Shown: piece after piece, positions 1 through 6,177 of the stretch
Layout: each line of letters starts with the position of its first letter
How positions within the stretch are numbered: the first letter of the stretch is position 1
NCBI GenBank assembly: GCA_905203795.1
Contig: CAJKXG010000028.1
Span: 1 to 9,761, forward strand
Reading direction: 5' to 3'
From: an uncultured Oscillospiraceae bacterium
GTDB taxonomy: Bacteria > Bacillota > Clostridia > Oscillospirales > Acutalibacteraceae
DNA length: 9,761 nucleotides
Position numbers and translations under genes: made by a program
The notes under the pieces: generated by a model
What the model saw: only the letters and a program-made list of their open reading frames with translations
Told to the model about the DNA's origin: nothing
Database searches by the model: none

Positions 1-38
1 GATTCCGCCGACGCGCGGCAGATTTTGCAAAAGGCGGT
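1..38 (+). repeat. 38-bp exact repeat, copy 1 (dockerin-coding)
   Basis: Bases 1-38 are identical to 703-740. Both copies encode the C-terminal dockerin half-repeat of adjacent genes. The window starts inside the repeat, so its left limit in this copy is unknown. Identity at silent positions suggests recent duplication or gene conversion, not only protein-level conservation. Confidence 0.9.
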
Positions 39-51
39 TGGGACATTTTAG
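1..51 (+). CDS. C-terminal end of an upstream dockerin-containing protein (5' truncated)
   Basis: Reading frame 1 gives 16 residues, DSADARQILQKAVGTF, followed by TAG at 49-51. This matches the second half of a type-I-like dockerin repeat: the last two acidic residues of the calcium loop followed by the recognition helix. It is almost identical to the C-terminus of the next gene. The product is therefore probably an extracellular protein that binds a cohesin. Nothing can be said about the catalytic or other modules because they lie outside the window. The stop lies 15 bp before the next ATG, with a ribosome binding site between, so the two genes are probably cotranscribed. Confidence 0.8.
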   Translation, partial: DSADARQILQKAVGTF

Positions 52-66
52 AAAGGGGCAATCTTA

Positions 67-750
67 ATGAAAACACTAACACGAATCGGCGCGATGATTC
101 TCGTACTGGCGCTGTTGTGCGCTGTCCCTGTGGGGGCGGAAACGGAGACGGTGGTGTCGGCGGCGCTGCAAACGCGGATGTATGAGGCGGCGGCAGACGA
201 CAAGCTGCCGATTTCCATTTGGCTGCCGCAGGCCAACTGGGGTACAGGCGAGGGGATTTCCCAATATGTCGGAAAAATCGTCACAGAGAACCGCATATAT
301 GGGAATTTGGATAACGGTGCGATTTATGATTTTCTCAATCGGGAACGCGCCGCCGAGGAACTGACGCAGCATGCGGATGCGGTATGGTTCGCCGAAACAT
401 ACGGACTCACATCCTATAGGCTGTTTTCGGATGTTTTCTTAGATGATCTCCATGTTCTGCTTGTCGAAATGACAGCGGAGGAAATCCAAGCTTTGGCGGC
501 GAAACATCCGGACGCATATGTGACATGCAGAGATATGGGTATGTCGGTGGAACGCCATATGGCGCACAACGGCGACGCCAACGAGGATGAGGTCATGGAT
601 TCTTCCGATGTGCGCTTGGTGCTGCAATACGCCGTCGGCAAGGTGACGCACCCGCGCTTTATCAATGTACACGCAGCCGACATCAACGGCGACAACACCG
701 TCGATTCCGCCGACGCGCGGCAGATTTTGCAAAAGGCGGTGGGAAAATAG
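67..750 (+). CDS. Small secreted dockerin protein with I9/propeptide-like N-terminal region
   Basis: This 227-aa protein has a signal peptide (residues 1-24: Lys/Arg n-region, hydrophobic run, likely cleavage VGA|ET). Residues about 45-160 hold a mixed alpha/beta region beginning with LPISIWLP and ending with LLVEMTAEEIQALAAKH followed by a short strand (DAYVTC). That pattern recalls peptidase-inhibitor I9/subtilisin-propeptide folds and a group of uncharacterised dockerin proteins of Ruminococcaceae; this assignment is inference. Residues about 168-227 are a dockerin with two calcium loops, DANEDEVMDSSD (170-181) and DINGDNTVDSAD (205-216), each followed by a helix. The usual Gly at loop position 6 is Glu in the first loop. 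It has no catalytic motif I recognise. The ATG is set by AAAGGGG at 52-58, 8 nt upstream. It probably shares an operon with the preceding dockerin gene. Its role could be a cohesin-anchored protease inhibitor, a chaperone-like domain or something unknown. Confidence 0.88.
   Translation: MKTLTRIGAMILVLALLCAVPVGAETETVVSAALQTRMYEAAADDKLPISIWLPQANWGTGEGISQYVGKIVTENRIYGNLDNGAIYDFLNRERAAEELTQHADAVWFAETYGLTSYRLFSDVFLDDLHVLLVEMTAEEIQALAAKHPDAYVTCRDMGMSVERHMAHNGDANEDEVMDSSDVRLVLQYAVGKVTHPRFINVHAADINGDNTVDSADARQILQKAVGK
703..740 (+). repeat. 38-bp exact repeat, copy 2 (dockerin-coding)
   Basis: Identical to bases 1-38. It encodes DSADARQILQKAV plus the first codon position shared afterwards. After the repeat the two genes diverge to different C-termini (GTF versus GK). 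Confidence 0.9.
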
Positions 751-765
751 CCATCGCGCGGGGGC

Positions 766-794
766 TTGCCAGAATGCCGTTTGCGTGGTATACT
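766..794 (+). promoter_or_regulatory. Sigma-A-type promoter of radC
   Basis: TTGCCA (766-771) and TATACT (789-794) are separated by exactly 17 bp. A TGG directly before the -10 box (786-788) makes it an extended -10 promoter. Transcription would start near 801, leaving a leader of about 45 nt before the radC ATG at 845. It overlaps no gene, since the preceding stop ends at 750. radC can therefore be expressed independently of the dockerin genes upstream. I see no clear terminator between 751 and 765. Confidence 0.75.
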
Positions 795-806
795 ATGCGC
801 ATCAAA

Positions 807-825
807 CGGGCAATTTCCCTGCCCG
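807..825 (+). promoter_or_regulatory. Small dyad in the radC leader
   Basis: CGGGCA (807-812) and TGCCCG (820-825) form a 6-bp perfect stem with a 7-nt loop in the predicted 5' leader, just after the expected transcription start and before the ribosome binding site AGGGGG (832-837). It could be a 5' stabilising hairpin or an operator. The short stem means chance is a fair explanation. Confidence 0.3.
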
Positions 826-844
826 GCGGATAGGGGGACATCGG

Positions 845-1558
845 ATGGCGGACAATCTGCACGCAGGACACCGCGAACGGACACGCGCGCGGTTTTTGGA
901 AACGGGCGGTCGCGGATTTTCACCGCATCAACTGGTGGAACTGCTGTTGTTTTACGCCATCCCCCGCAAGGACACCAATGAGCTGGCGCATCTGCTGATC
1001 AACCGCTTCGGCAGTATCGACCATTTGCTGAATGCGTCGTATGCGGAGCTGGTGCAGGTGAAGGGCATGCCGCCCAACGCGGCGACGCTGCTCTGTCTGA
1101 TCCGGCGGCTGAACGAGGAAGTGCAGCGTGAACGTATGACGCAGGACGATGTGCTCACCGATACGGACGCGTTTCGGCGATATGTGCAGCCGCTGTTTAT
1201 CGGCGCTCAGACCGAGCAGACGGTGATGGTGTGTCTCAACAGCGCCGGCAGGGTGCTGGGGCATGAGGTGCTGTCGGTCGGCAGTGCGACTGCCGCCGAT
1301 GTGAATATTCGGCAGGCGCTGCGCACGGCGATGCATTACGATGCGACGACGGTCGTGCTGGCACATAATCACTCGCACGGACGCGCTGTTCCCTCTCGGG
1401 AGGACGCCACCGCGACCATGGCGATCGCCAAAGCGCTGTCCTACGGCGATGTGCGGGTGGCGGATCACATCATTGTGGCGGGCGAAGAAACGACTTCCAT
1501 GCGAGACGACCCGCTGTTTGCCCCGATTTTCCATCGCATTTATCGGCATGAAGGGTGA
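845..1558 (+). CDS. radC: RadC family protein (UPF0758), JAB1/MPN+ metalloprotease-like fold
   Basis: The 237-aa product has the normal length and two-domain plan of RadC. Residues about 8-80 are the helical/HhH part (LELLLFYAIPRKDTNELAH-like core, then LVQVKGM near 70). Residues about 110-232 are the JAB1/MPN domain with the JAMM zinc site: Glu141, His174, His176, Ser184 and Asp187, all present. The usual HNHPSG is HNHSHG here. The family was once linked to DNA repair, but that role is disputed and its biochemical function is not settled. The frame is open upstream to 665, but that start lies inside the previous gene. The ATG at 845 has AGGGGG 7 nt upstream and sits downstream of its own promoter, so I chose it. 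No neighbour suggests a mobile element. Confidence 0.93.
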   Translation: MADNLHAGHRERTRARFLETGGRGFSPHQLVELLLFYAIPRKDTNELAHLLINRFGSIDHLLNASYAELVQVKGMPPNAATLLCLIRRLNEEVQRERMTQDDVLTDTDAFRRYVQPLFIGAQTEQTVMVCLNSAGRVLGHEVLSVGSATAADVNIRQALRTAMHYDATTVVLAHNHSHGRAVPSREDATATMAIAKALSYGDVRVADHIIVAGEETTSMRDDPLFAPIFHRIYRHEG

Positions 1559-1585
1559 TCCTTTGCCGACATACCTAACTGAACG

Positions 1586-1626
1586 AGCCGTTCGCGGACA
1601 GCCGCGGACGGCTTTTGCTGTTTTTG
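1586..1626 (+). terminator. Intrinsic terminator after radC
   Basis: A 12-bp stem, AGCCGTTCGCGG (1586-1597) with CCGCGGACGGCT (1602-1613), closes a 4-nt loop. It contains one T-G wobble and is otherwise fully paired. The T-rich tail TTTTGCTGTTTTT follows. It lies 28 bp after the radC stop and isolates radC from the GH31 gene. Confidence 0.85.
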
Positions 1627-1726
1627 CCGCCGACAGCAGATGTCGAAATAGACAAATGATAGCGCAAAAAGCATCCACTTTCACCAAATTGGACAAAAAA
1701 TGTTGCAAGACAGCCAATCTGTGTCC

Positions 1727-1755
1727 TTGACAGGCATTTTTCGTATGGGTATACT
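1727..1755 (+). promoter_or_regulatory. Sigma-A-type promoter of the GH31-GH95 operon
   Basis: A perfect -35 box TTGACA (1727-1732), 17-bp spacer and -10 box TATACT (1750-1755) predict a start near 1762 and a leader of about 42 nt. Such a strong core promoter usually implies control by a repressor, but I found no convincing operator. The 100 bp upstream (1627-1726) is AT-richer than its surroundings and holds several GACA/TGTC tetramers and an imperfect cre-like sequence, none strong enough to call. Confidence 0.85.
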
Positions 1756-1786
1756 TTACTTATAGACATATCGGCAGGAATCATGT

Positions 1787-1794
1787 AAAAGGAG
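1787..1794 (+). promoter_or_regulatory. Ribosome binding site fixing the TTG start of the GH31 gene
   Basis: AAAAGGAG lies 9 nt before TTG at 1804. The next in-frame ATG (1813) would be 18 nt away and would remove the two lysines of the signal-peptide n-region, so the TTG start is preferred. Confidence 0.75.
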
Positions 1795-1803
1795 TGTGCT
1801 GTT

Positions 1804-4800
1804 TTGAAAAAGATGCGAATGCTGGCCTTGGCGATGGCGGCGATGCTGCTCTTCGGCTGTTTGGGAATTCCCTTCGGCAGTATAGCGGCGGCGGACGACG
1901 CCACCAGAACAGGGGCGATCGAGCTGACAGTGGGAACCGGCAAATTGCAGGTTCAACTGTATGCCGATGATATTGTACGGGTGCGCTATGCACCGAACGG
2001 CGTGTTCGCGGAAAAAACGCTGAACACCTACACGGTGGAGCGGGACTGGAAAGCCGTCCCCTACACCTACGACGAGACCGACACCTCGATCACGATGACC
2101 ACCGCACGGATGAAGGTCGTCATCGACAAGGCGAAGGGCGCCGTCTCCTATTTCACGCCGGACGGCACGGCGGTCGCCGCGGAACGCGGTCGCACCGCGA
2201 CGCCTGTCACGATCGACGGCAAGCAGTATTATGCCGCCGGTCAGGAGTTCGCGTCCCCCGAAAACGAGTATCTCTACGGTTTCGGCAACATCAACGACAC
2301 GATGGGCATCAAGAACAAGACCATCGAGATCGTGCAGCGCAACACCGAAAAGCGCACGCCCATGTTCTATTCCTCGATGGGCTACGGAATTCTGTTTGAC
2401 ATGACCTCCAACGGTCGGCTGACCTGGTCGGGCGGCGGCAGTGCGTATAAATACACCGCCAACTATGCCGATTCGCTGGACTACTACTTCTTCTACGGTC
2501 CGGAAGCGGACGAGGTCATTTCCGGCTATCGCACCGTGACCGGCACGGCGACCATGCTGCCGAAAAATGCGTTCGGTTATGTGCAGTCGCGCAACCGCTA
2601 CGGTTCGCAGACCGAACTGCTGAATATCGTCAACACGTTCCGCACCAAGCAGATTCCGCTGGACAACATCGTCATCGACTATTTCTGGTGGGACGGCGAG
2701 TTCAACAACATCCAGCAGTGGTCGGGACAGTGGCCGAATCCGGCGGCTATGATGAATACGCTGCATGAGCAGCATGTCAGTGCGGCGATCTCCATCTGGC
2801 CCTCGTTCAAGCTGGGTACGCCGACTTATCAGACGGCGCTGAACGGCGGCATCATCCTCAATCCGAACAACGCGTCGTCGCAGTTCGGCGCGAACTACGA
2901 CCCCACCACGGCGGCCAACCGCGCGTTTTATTGGAATCTGATTAAGGAAAATGTGTGGGACAAGGGACTTGACTCCATCTGGCTGGACGCGGAAGAGCCG
3001 GAGACCAGTAACTGGGTATCCTCCGGCGAAAAGAGCGCATGGGGCGACTCGCGTCCCATCGGCACGATCTATCCGCTGCTGACCACGCAGGGCGTGTATG
3101 AGGGACAGCGCGCGCTGGCGGGCAACACCAAGCGCGTCAACACCCTGTCGCGCGGCGCGGTTGCGGGCATCCAGCGGTACGGTATCCAGAGCTGGTCGGG
3201 CGATATCGCCGCCGGCTGGGAGCAGTTCCGCAAAGAGATCACCGGCGTGGTCAACTTCTCGGCGGCGGGTCTGCCGTATTTTTCCACCGACACAGGCGGC
3301 TATTTCGGCTTGAATGTGGCGGATGACAACGATCGCGAGATGTTCTTCCGCTGGCTGCAATTCTCCACCTTCAACAGCATCATGCGCGTGCACGGCGCGG
3401 ATTGCGTGAAAGAGCCGTGGCAATTCGGTTCGCAATACGAAAAATACATCATCGAATATATCAAACTGCGCGAACGCTTGGTGCCGTATATCTATGCGCT
3501 GGCGGGCGCGGTGACGCAGGACGACTATACCATTGTGCGTCCGATGGTGTTCGACTTCCGCGAGGACGAAAACGTCTATCAGCTCAAAGATCAGTACATG
3601 TTCGGTCCGTCGCTGATGGTGTGCCCCGTGTACACCTATGGCGCGCGTTCGCGGGAGGTGTATTTCCCCGCAGGCGTGTGGTACAACTTCTGGTCGGGCG
3701 AGCAGATCGTCAGTAAGGGCGAGACGATGACCGTCTCCGCACCGCTCAAGCAGATTCCGTTGTTTGTGCGCGGCGGCTCGATCATCCCGATGGGTCCTGA
3801 GAACCAGTACGTAGATGAGAGCAACGACCCGACCGAGATTCGCGTATACATGGGCGCGGACGGTTCGTTTGATCTGTACGAGGACGAGGGCACCAACTAT
3901 AACTACGAAAACGGCAAATTCTCCAACATCCCGTTCGCATGGGATGAGAGCAGCAAAACGCTGACCATCGGCAAACGCACGGGCGAATATGACGGCATGC
4001 TGAAAAACCGCACCTTCAACATCGTGTTTGTGCAGCCGAAATATGGATACGGCGAAGCGCTCTCGGTGGATTATCAGGCGAGTGTCGCGTACGACGGCTC
4101 TGCCAAGACGGTGACGTTCGATCCGAATTGGGCGTTGCCCACCCCGCCGCTGGACACCGACACGCTGCCTGTGCCGATCACGCCGCCCACCCCGCAAAAA
4201 GCGGATAAGGCGATGGTGGGGTACTGGAGTTTCGATGAAGGCGAGGGTGCGCGTGTCAGCGACAGCTCCGGCAACTTCAACAGCGCTTCGCTGATCGCGG
4301 ACACCGCCAATGTGTGGACGAACAACGGCAAAGTGGGCGGTGCGCTGCAATTCACCGGCGGCAATGCCGCCAACCCCGGCTCGTATGTCGAAGCGAAGAA
4401 CAGCGATACGCTCAACATGACCACGGAAATTTCCTTTTCCGCGTGGGTGAACTTCACCGGCAGCGGACACGCCAATATTCTTAACAAGGGCGGCAACGGC
4501 AACAACAATCCGGGCTATTCGTTTATCATTCTGGACGGCAACAGGCTGCAACTGGAGATCCAGTCCGCCAAGAACGCCGGCGGGCAGACCAGTAAGACCA
4601 CGGCGGTCGCTGTCGGCAGCTTCCCGAAAAACGCGTGGCATCATGTGGGATTTACGTGGAAGGCTCCCTCGACGGGCGGCGACGGCATTGTGCGCATTTA
4701 CATCGACGGGAAGCAGGTGAGCGACGACGGCAACACTGCCAACTACTTTGCCGGTCCGATCGGCACGAACGCGTCGGGCGTGCGGATGGGTTGCAGCGAT

Positions 4801-6114
4801 GTCACCGAGCCGAACTGGCCGAACTTCTTCACCGGCTATATGGATGAAGCGTCGCTGTATAATTATCAGTTAACGGCGGCGGAGATCGCGTCGCTTGCCA
4901 AACTGGAAAGCATCACGGTCGCCAATCCCACCGACATCGAGGTCACCCCGAAGGACGGCGGCATGACGGTCACATGGAAAGATCCTGCGCTCGACACGCT
5001 GGCTTCTGTGAAGGTGGTATACACGCCGGTGGACGGCGGCGAGACCAAGACCGTCGATGTGCCGAAGGGCACGCAGACCCTGACAGTGGACGGTCTGAAA
5101 AACGGCGCGTACTACTATGTGTCGCTGTTCAGCGTGCTGAACGACGGCAGGGTTTCGCAGGGTGCATATCTGGTGGGCTACGCCGATACGCACAAGAGCA
5201 GGATCGAGTGTGTGGTGACCCACGACACCAAGGTGTACGGCTATGTGACCAACCACTTCACGCAGGCGGTCACGGGTGATCTGGTGATCGGTGTGTTCGG
5301 CAGCAACGGCAAGCCTGTGAGTGCCGTGACCAAGGAAAACGTGACGGTGTCCGGTCAGGATATGCTGTCGTTTGAGCAGGAGATCGGCGCATTTGCCGAA
5401 AATCAGACGGTGCAGATCAGCTTTGCGACAAAAGGCGGCGAGGTGCTGGCTTCGCCGGTGACGATACAGCGTGAAAAGACCTACGATACCGATGTCGCGC
5501 CGGAGGATCTGCGCAAGGTGTTGCGGGCGGAAATCGAGAAAACGATTGACACCGCCATCTACACGCCGTCCTCGGTGCAGGCATATGAGCAGGTGAAAAA
5601 GGAAGCGCAGGCGTTGCTGAACGATCCGATGTGCACCGCCGATGAGATATTGGCCATGCTGAACAAGCTGCGCACCACCCTGCAATTGAATCCGGTCTAT
5701 CAGCTGCGCGGCGAATTGCAGGCGGAGCTGGAAAAAGAGATCAATCTCGAGGAGTACACGCCGGATTCGGTCGCCGTCTATGCGTATGCGAAGATGGAGG
5801 CGAAGGCGCTGCTCGAGAAGGAGGATGCGACTGCCGAAGAATTGCAGGCGGCGCTGACCGCGCTGCGCACAGCGCTCATTCCTCAGCCTGAATACGACTA
5901 TACGCTGGGCGACGTGGATGCGAACGGCGCGGTGGATTCCTCCGACGCGCGCATGGTGCTGCAGGCGGCGGTGAGCAAGGTCACACTGGACGAAACACAG
6001 CAATTGGCGGCGGATGTGGATGGCGATAACAAGGTCGATTCCTCTGACGCCCGCTGGATCTTGCAATATGCGGTAAAAAAAGTGACCGCATTTCCGGCAG
6101 GGGATTTGTTATAA
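1804..6114 (+). CDS. Secreted, dockerin-bearing GH31 glycosidase, probably alpha-xylosidase
   Basis: The 1436-aa modular enzyme should release alpha-linked sugar, probably xylose from xyloglucan oligosaccharides, outside the cell. Residues 1 to about 32 are a signal peptide (likely cleavage AAA|DDA). About 35-250 is the GH31 N-terminal beta domain and about 251-660 the catalytic barrel. Asp395 in WLDAEEPE is the predicted nucleophile and Asp467 in SWSGDI the acid/base. WLDAxEPE resembles alpha-xylosidases more than alpha-glucosidases, but substrate specificity is inferred. A DUF5110-like segment (about 680-745) and a Pro-rich linker (about 778-798) follow. Then come a LamG/concanavalin-like module (about 800-1034), FN3 (about 1036-1133), an Ig-like beta domain (about 1134-1228), two FIVAR-like helical repeats (about 1230-1296 and 1297-1360), and a dockerin with calcium loops at 1370-1381 and 1404-1415. 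It is first in a probable operon with the GH95 gene, 63 bp downstream. No frameshift or missing catalytic residue is visible. Confidence 0.93.
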   Translation: MKKMRMLALAMAAMLLFGCLGIPFGSIAAADDATRTGAIELTVGTGKLQVQLYADDIVRVRYAPNGVFAEKTLNTYTVERDWKAVPYTYDETDTSITMTTARMKVVIDKAKGAVSYFTPDGTAVAAERGRTATPVTIDGKQYYAAGQEFASPENEYLYGFGNINDTMGIKNKTIEIVQRNTEKRTPMFYSSMGYGILFDMTSNGRLTWSGGGSAYKYTANYADSLDYYFFYGPEADEVISGYRTVTGTATMLPKNAFGYVQSRNRYGSQTELLNIVNTFRTKQIPLDNIVIDYFWWDGEFNNIQQWSGQWPNPAAMMNTLHEQHVSAAISIWPSFKLGTPTYQTALNGGIILNPNNASSQFGANYDPTTAANRAFYWNLIKENVWDKGLDSIWLDAEEPETSNWVSSGEKSAWGDSRPIGTIYPLLTTQGVYEGQRALAGNTKRVNTLSRGAVAGIQRYGIQSWSGDIAAGWEQFRKEITGVVNFSAAGLPYFSTDTGGYFGLNVADDNDREMFFRWLQFSTFNSIMRVHGADCVKEPWQFGSQYEKYIIEYIKLRERLVPYIYALAGAVTQDDYTIVRPMVFDFREDENVYQLKDQYMFGPSLMVCPVYTYGARSREVYFPAGVWYNFWSGEQIVSKGETMTVSAPLKQIPLFVRGGSIIPMGPENQYVDESNDPTEIRVYMGADGSFDLYEDEGTNYNYENGKFSNIPFAWDESSKTLTIGKRTGEYDGMLKNRTFNIVFVQPKYGYGEALSVDYQASVAYDGSAKTVTFDPNWALPTPPLDTDTLPVPITPPTPQKADKAMVGYWSFDEGEGARVSDSSGNFNSASLIADTANVWTNNGKVGGALQFTGGNAANPGSYVEAKNSDTLNMTTEISFSAWVNFTGSGHANILNKGGNGNNNPGYSFIILDGNRLQLEIQSAKNAGGQTSKTTAVAVGSFPKNAWHHVGFTWKAPSTGGDGIVRIYIDGKQVSDDGNTANYFAGPIGTNASGVRMGCSDVTEPNWPNFFTGYMDEASLYNYQLTAAEIASLAKLESITVANPTDIEVTPKDGGMTVTWKDPALDTLASVKVVYTPVDGGETKTVDVPKGTQTLTVDGLKNGAYYYVSLFSVLNDGRVSQGAYLVGYADTHKSRIECVVTHDTKVYGYVTNHFTQAVTGDLVIGVFGSNGKPVSAVTKENVTVSGQDMLSFEQEIGAFAENQTVQISFATKGGEVLASPVTIQREKTYDTDVAPEDLRKVLRAEIEKTIDTAIYTPSSVQAYEQVKKEAQALLNDPMCTADEILAMLNKLRTTLQLNPVYQLRGELQAELEKEINLEEYTPDSVAVYAYAKMEAKALLEKEDATAEELQAALTALRTALIPQPEYDYTLGDVDANGAVDSSDARMVLQAAVSKVTLDETQQLAADVDGDNKVDSSDARWILQYAVKKVTAFPAGDLL

Positions 6115-6120
6115 GCAAAC

Positions 6121-6157
6121 AGACAATACCGCACAATGCATTTGTGCGGTATTGTCT
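6121..6157 (+). promoter_or_regulatory. Intercistronic 16-bp stem-loop between GH31 and GH95 genes (attenuator or mRNA processing/stability element)
   Basis: AGACAATACCGCACAA (6121-6136) is perfectly complementary to 6142-6157 with a 5-nt loop, starting 6 bp after the GH31 stop. The 3' flank TTAAAGGG is not a true T-run, although the distal arm itself is T-rich (TATTGTCT), so weak termination is possible. Only 20 bp separate it from the GH95 ATG, and these contain the ribosome binding site, so no promoter fits after it. Partial termination, or protection of the upstream message from 3' exonucleases, would both lower GH95 relative to GH31. Confidence 0.75.
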
Positions 6158-6177
6158 TAAAGGGAGGAAAAGGACCT

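Noticed and set aside
665..844. Upstream extension of the radC frame to an ATG at 665
   Set aside because: It would overlap the dockerin gene by 86 bp and precede the radC promoter. The added residues match no RadC, while the ATG at 845 has a well-spaced RBS.
1641..1654. Dyad TGTC-N6-GACA and other GACA copies upstream of the GH31 promoter
   Set aside because: Four-base arms and irregular spacing (GACA at 1651, 1692, 1709 and 1729) do not support a defined operator.
1657..1670. cre-like sequence TGATAGCGCAAAAA upstream of the GH31 promoter
   Set aside because: Only the left half fits the CcpA consensus. The right half has two mismatches at conserved positions, so chance is likely.
1843..1866. 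Possible lipoprotein signal (LLFGC) in the GH31 leader
   Set aside because: Phe at -2 and the sequence after Cys fit a lipobox poorly, and a good signal-peptidase I site (AAA|DDA) follows. The dockerin already gives a means of attachment.
1756..4644. 962-codon open frame on the minus strand opposite the GH31 gene
   Set aside because: It is fully antisense to a clear GH31 gene. Its translation is rich in Arg, His and Val with no domain, and it has no convincing signal or RBS. Long antisense frames are expected from the GC-rich third positions here.
4870..6066. 398-codon minus-strand frame opposite the GH31 C-terminal modules
   Set aside because: Same cause: a low-complexity Arg/His/Leu-rich shadow of a well-supported coding strand.
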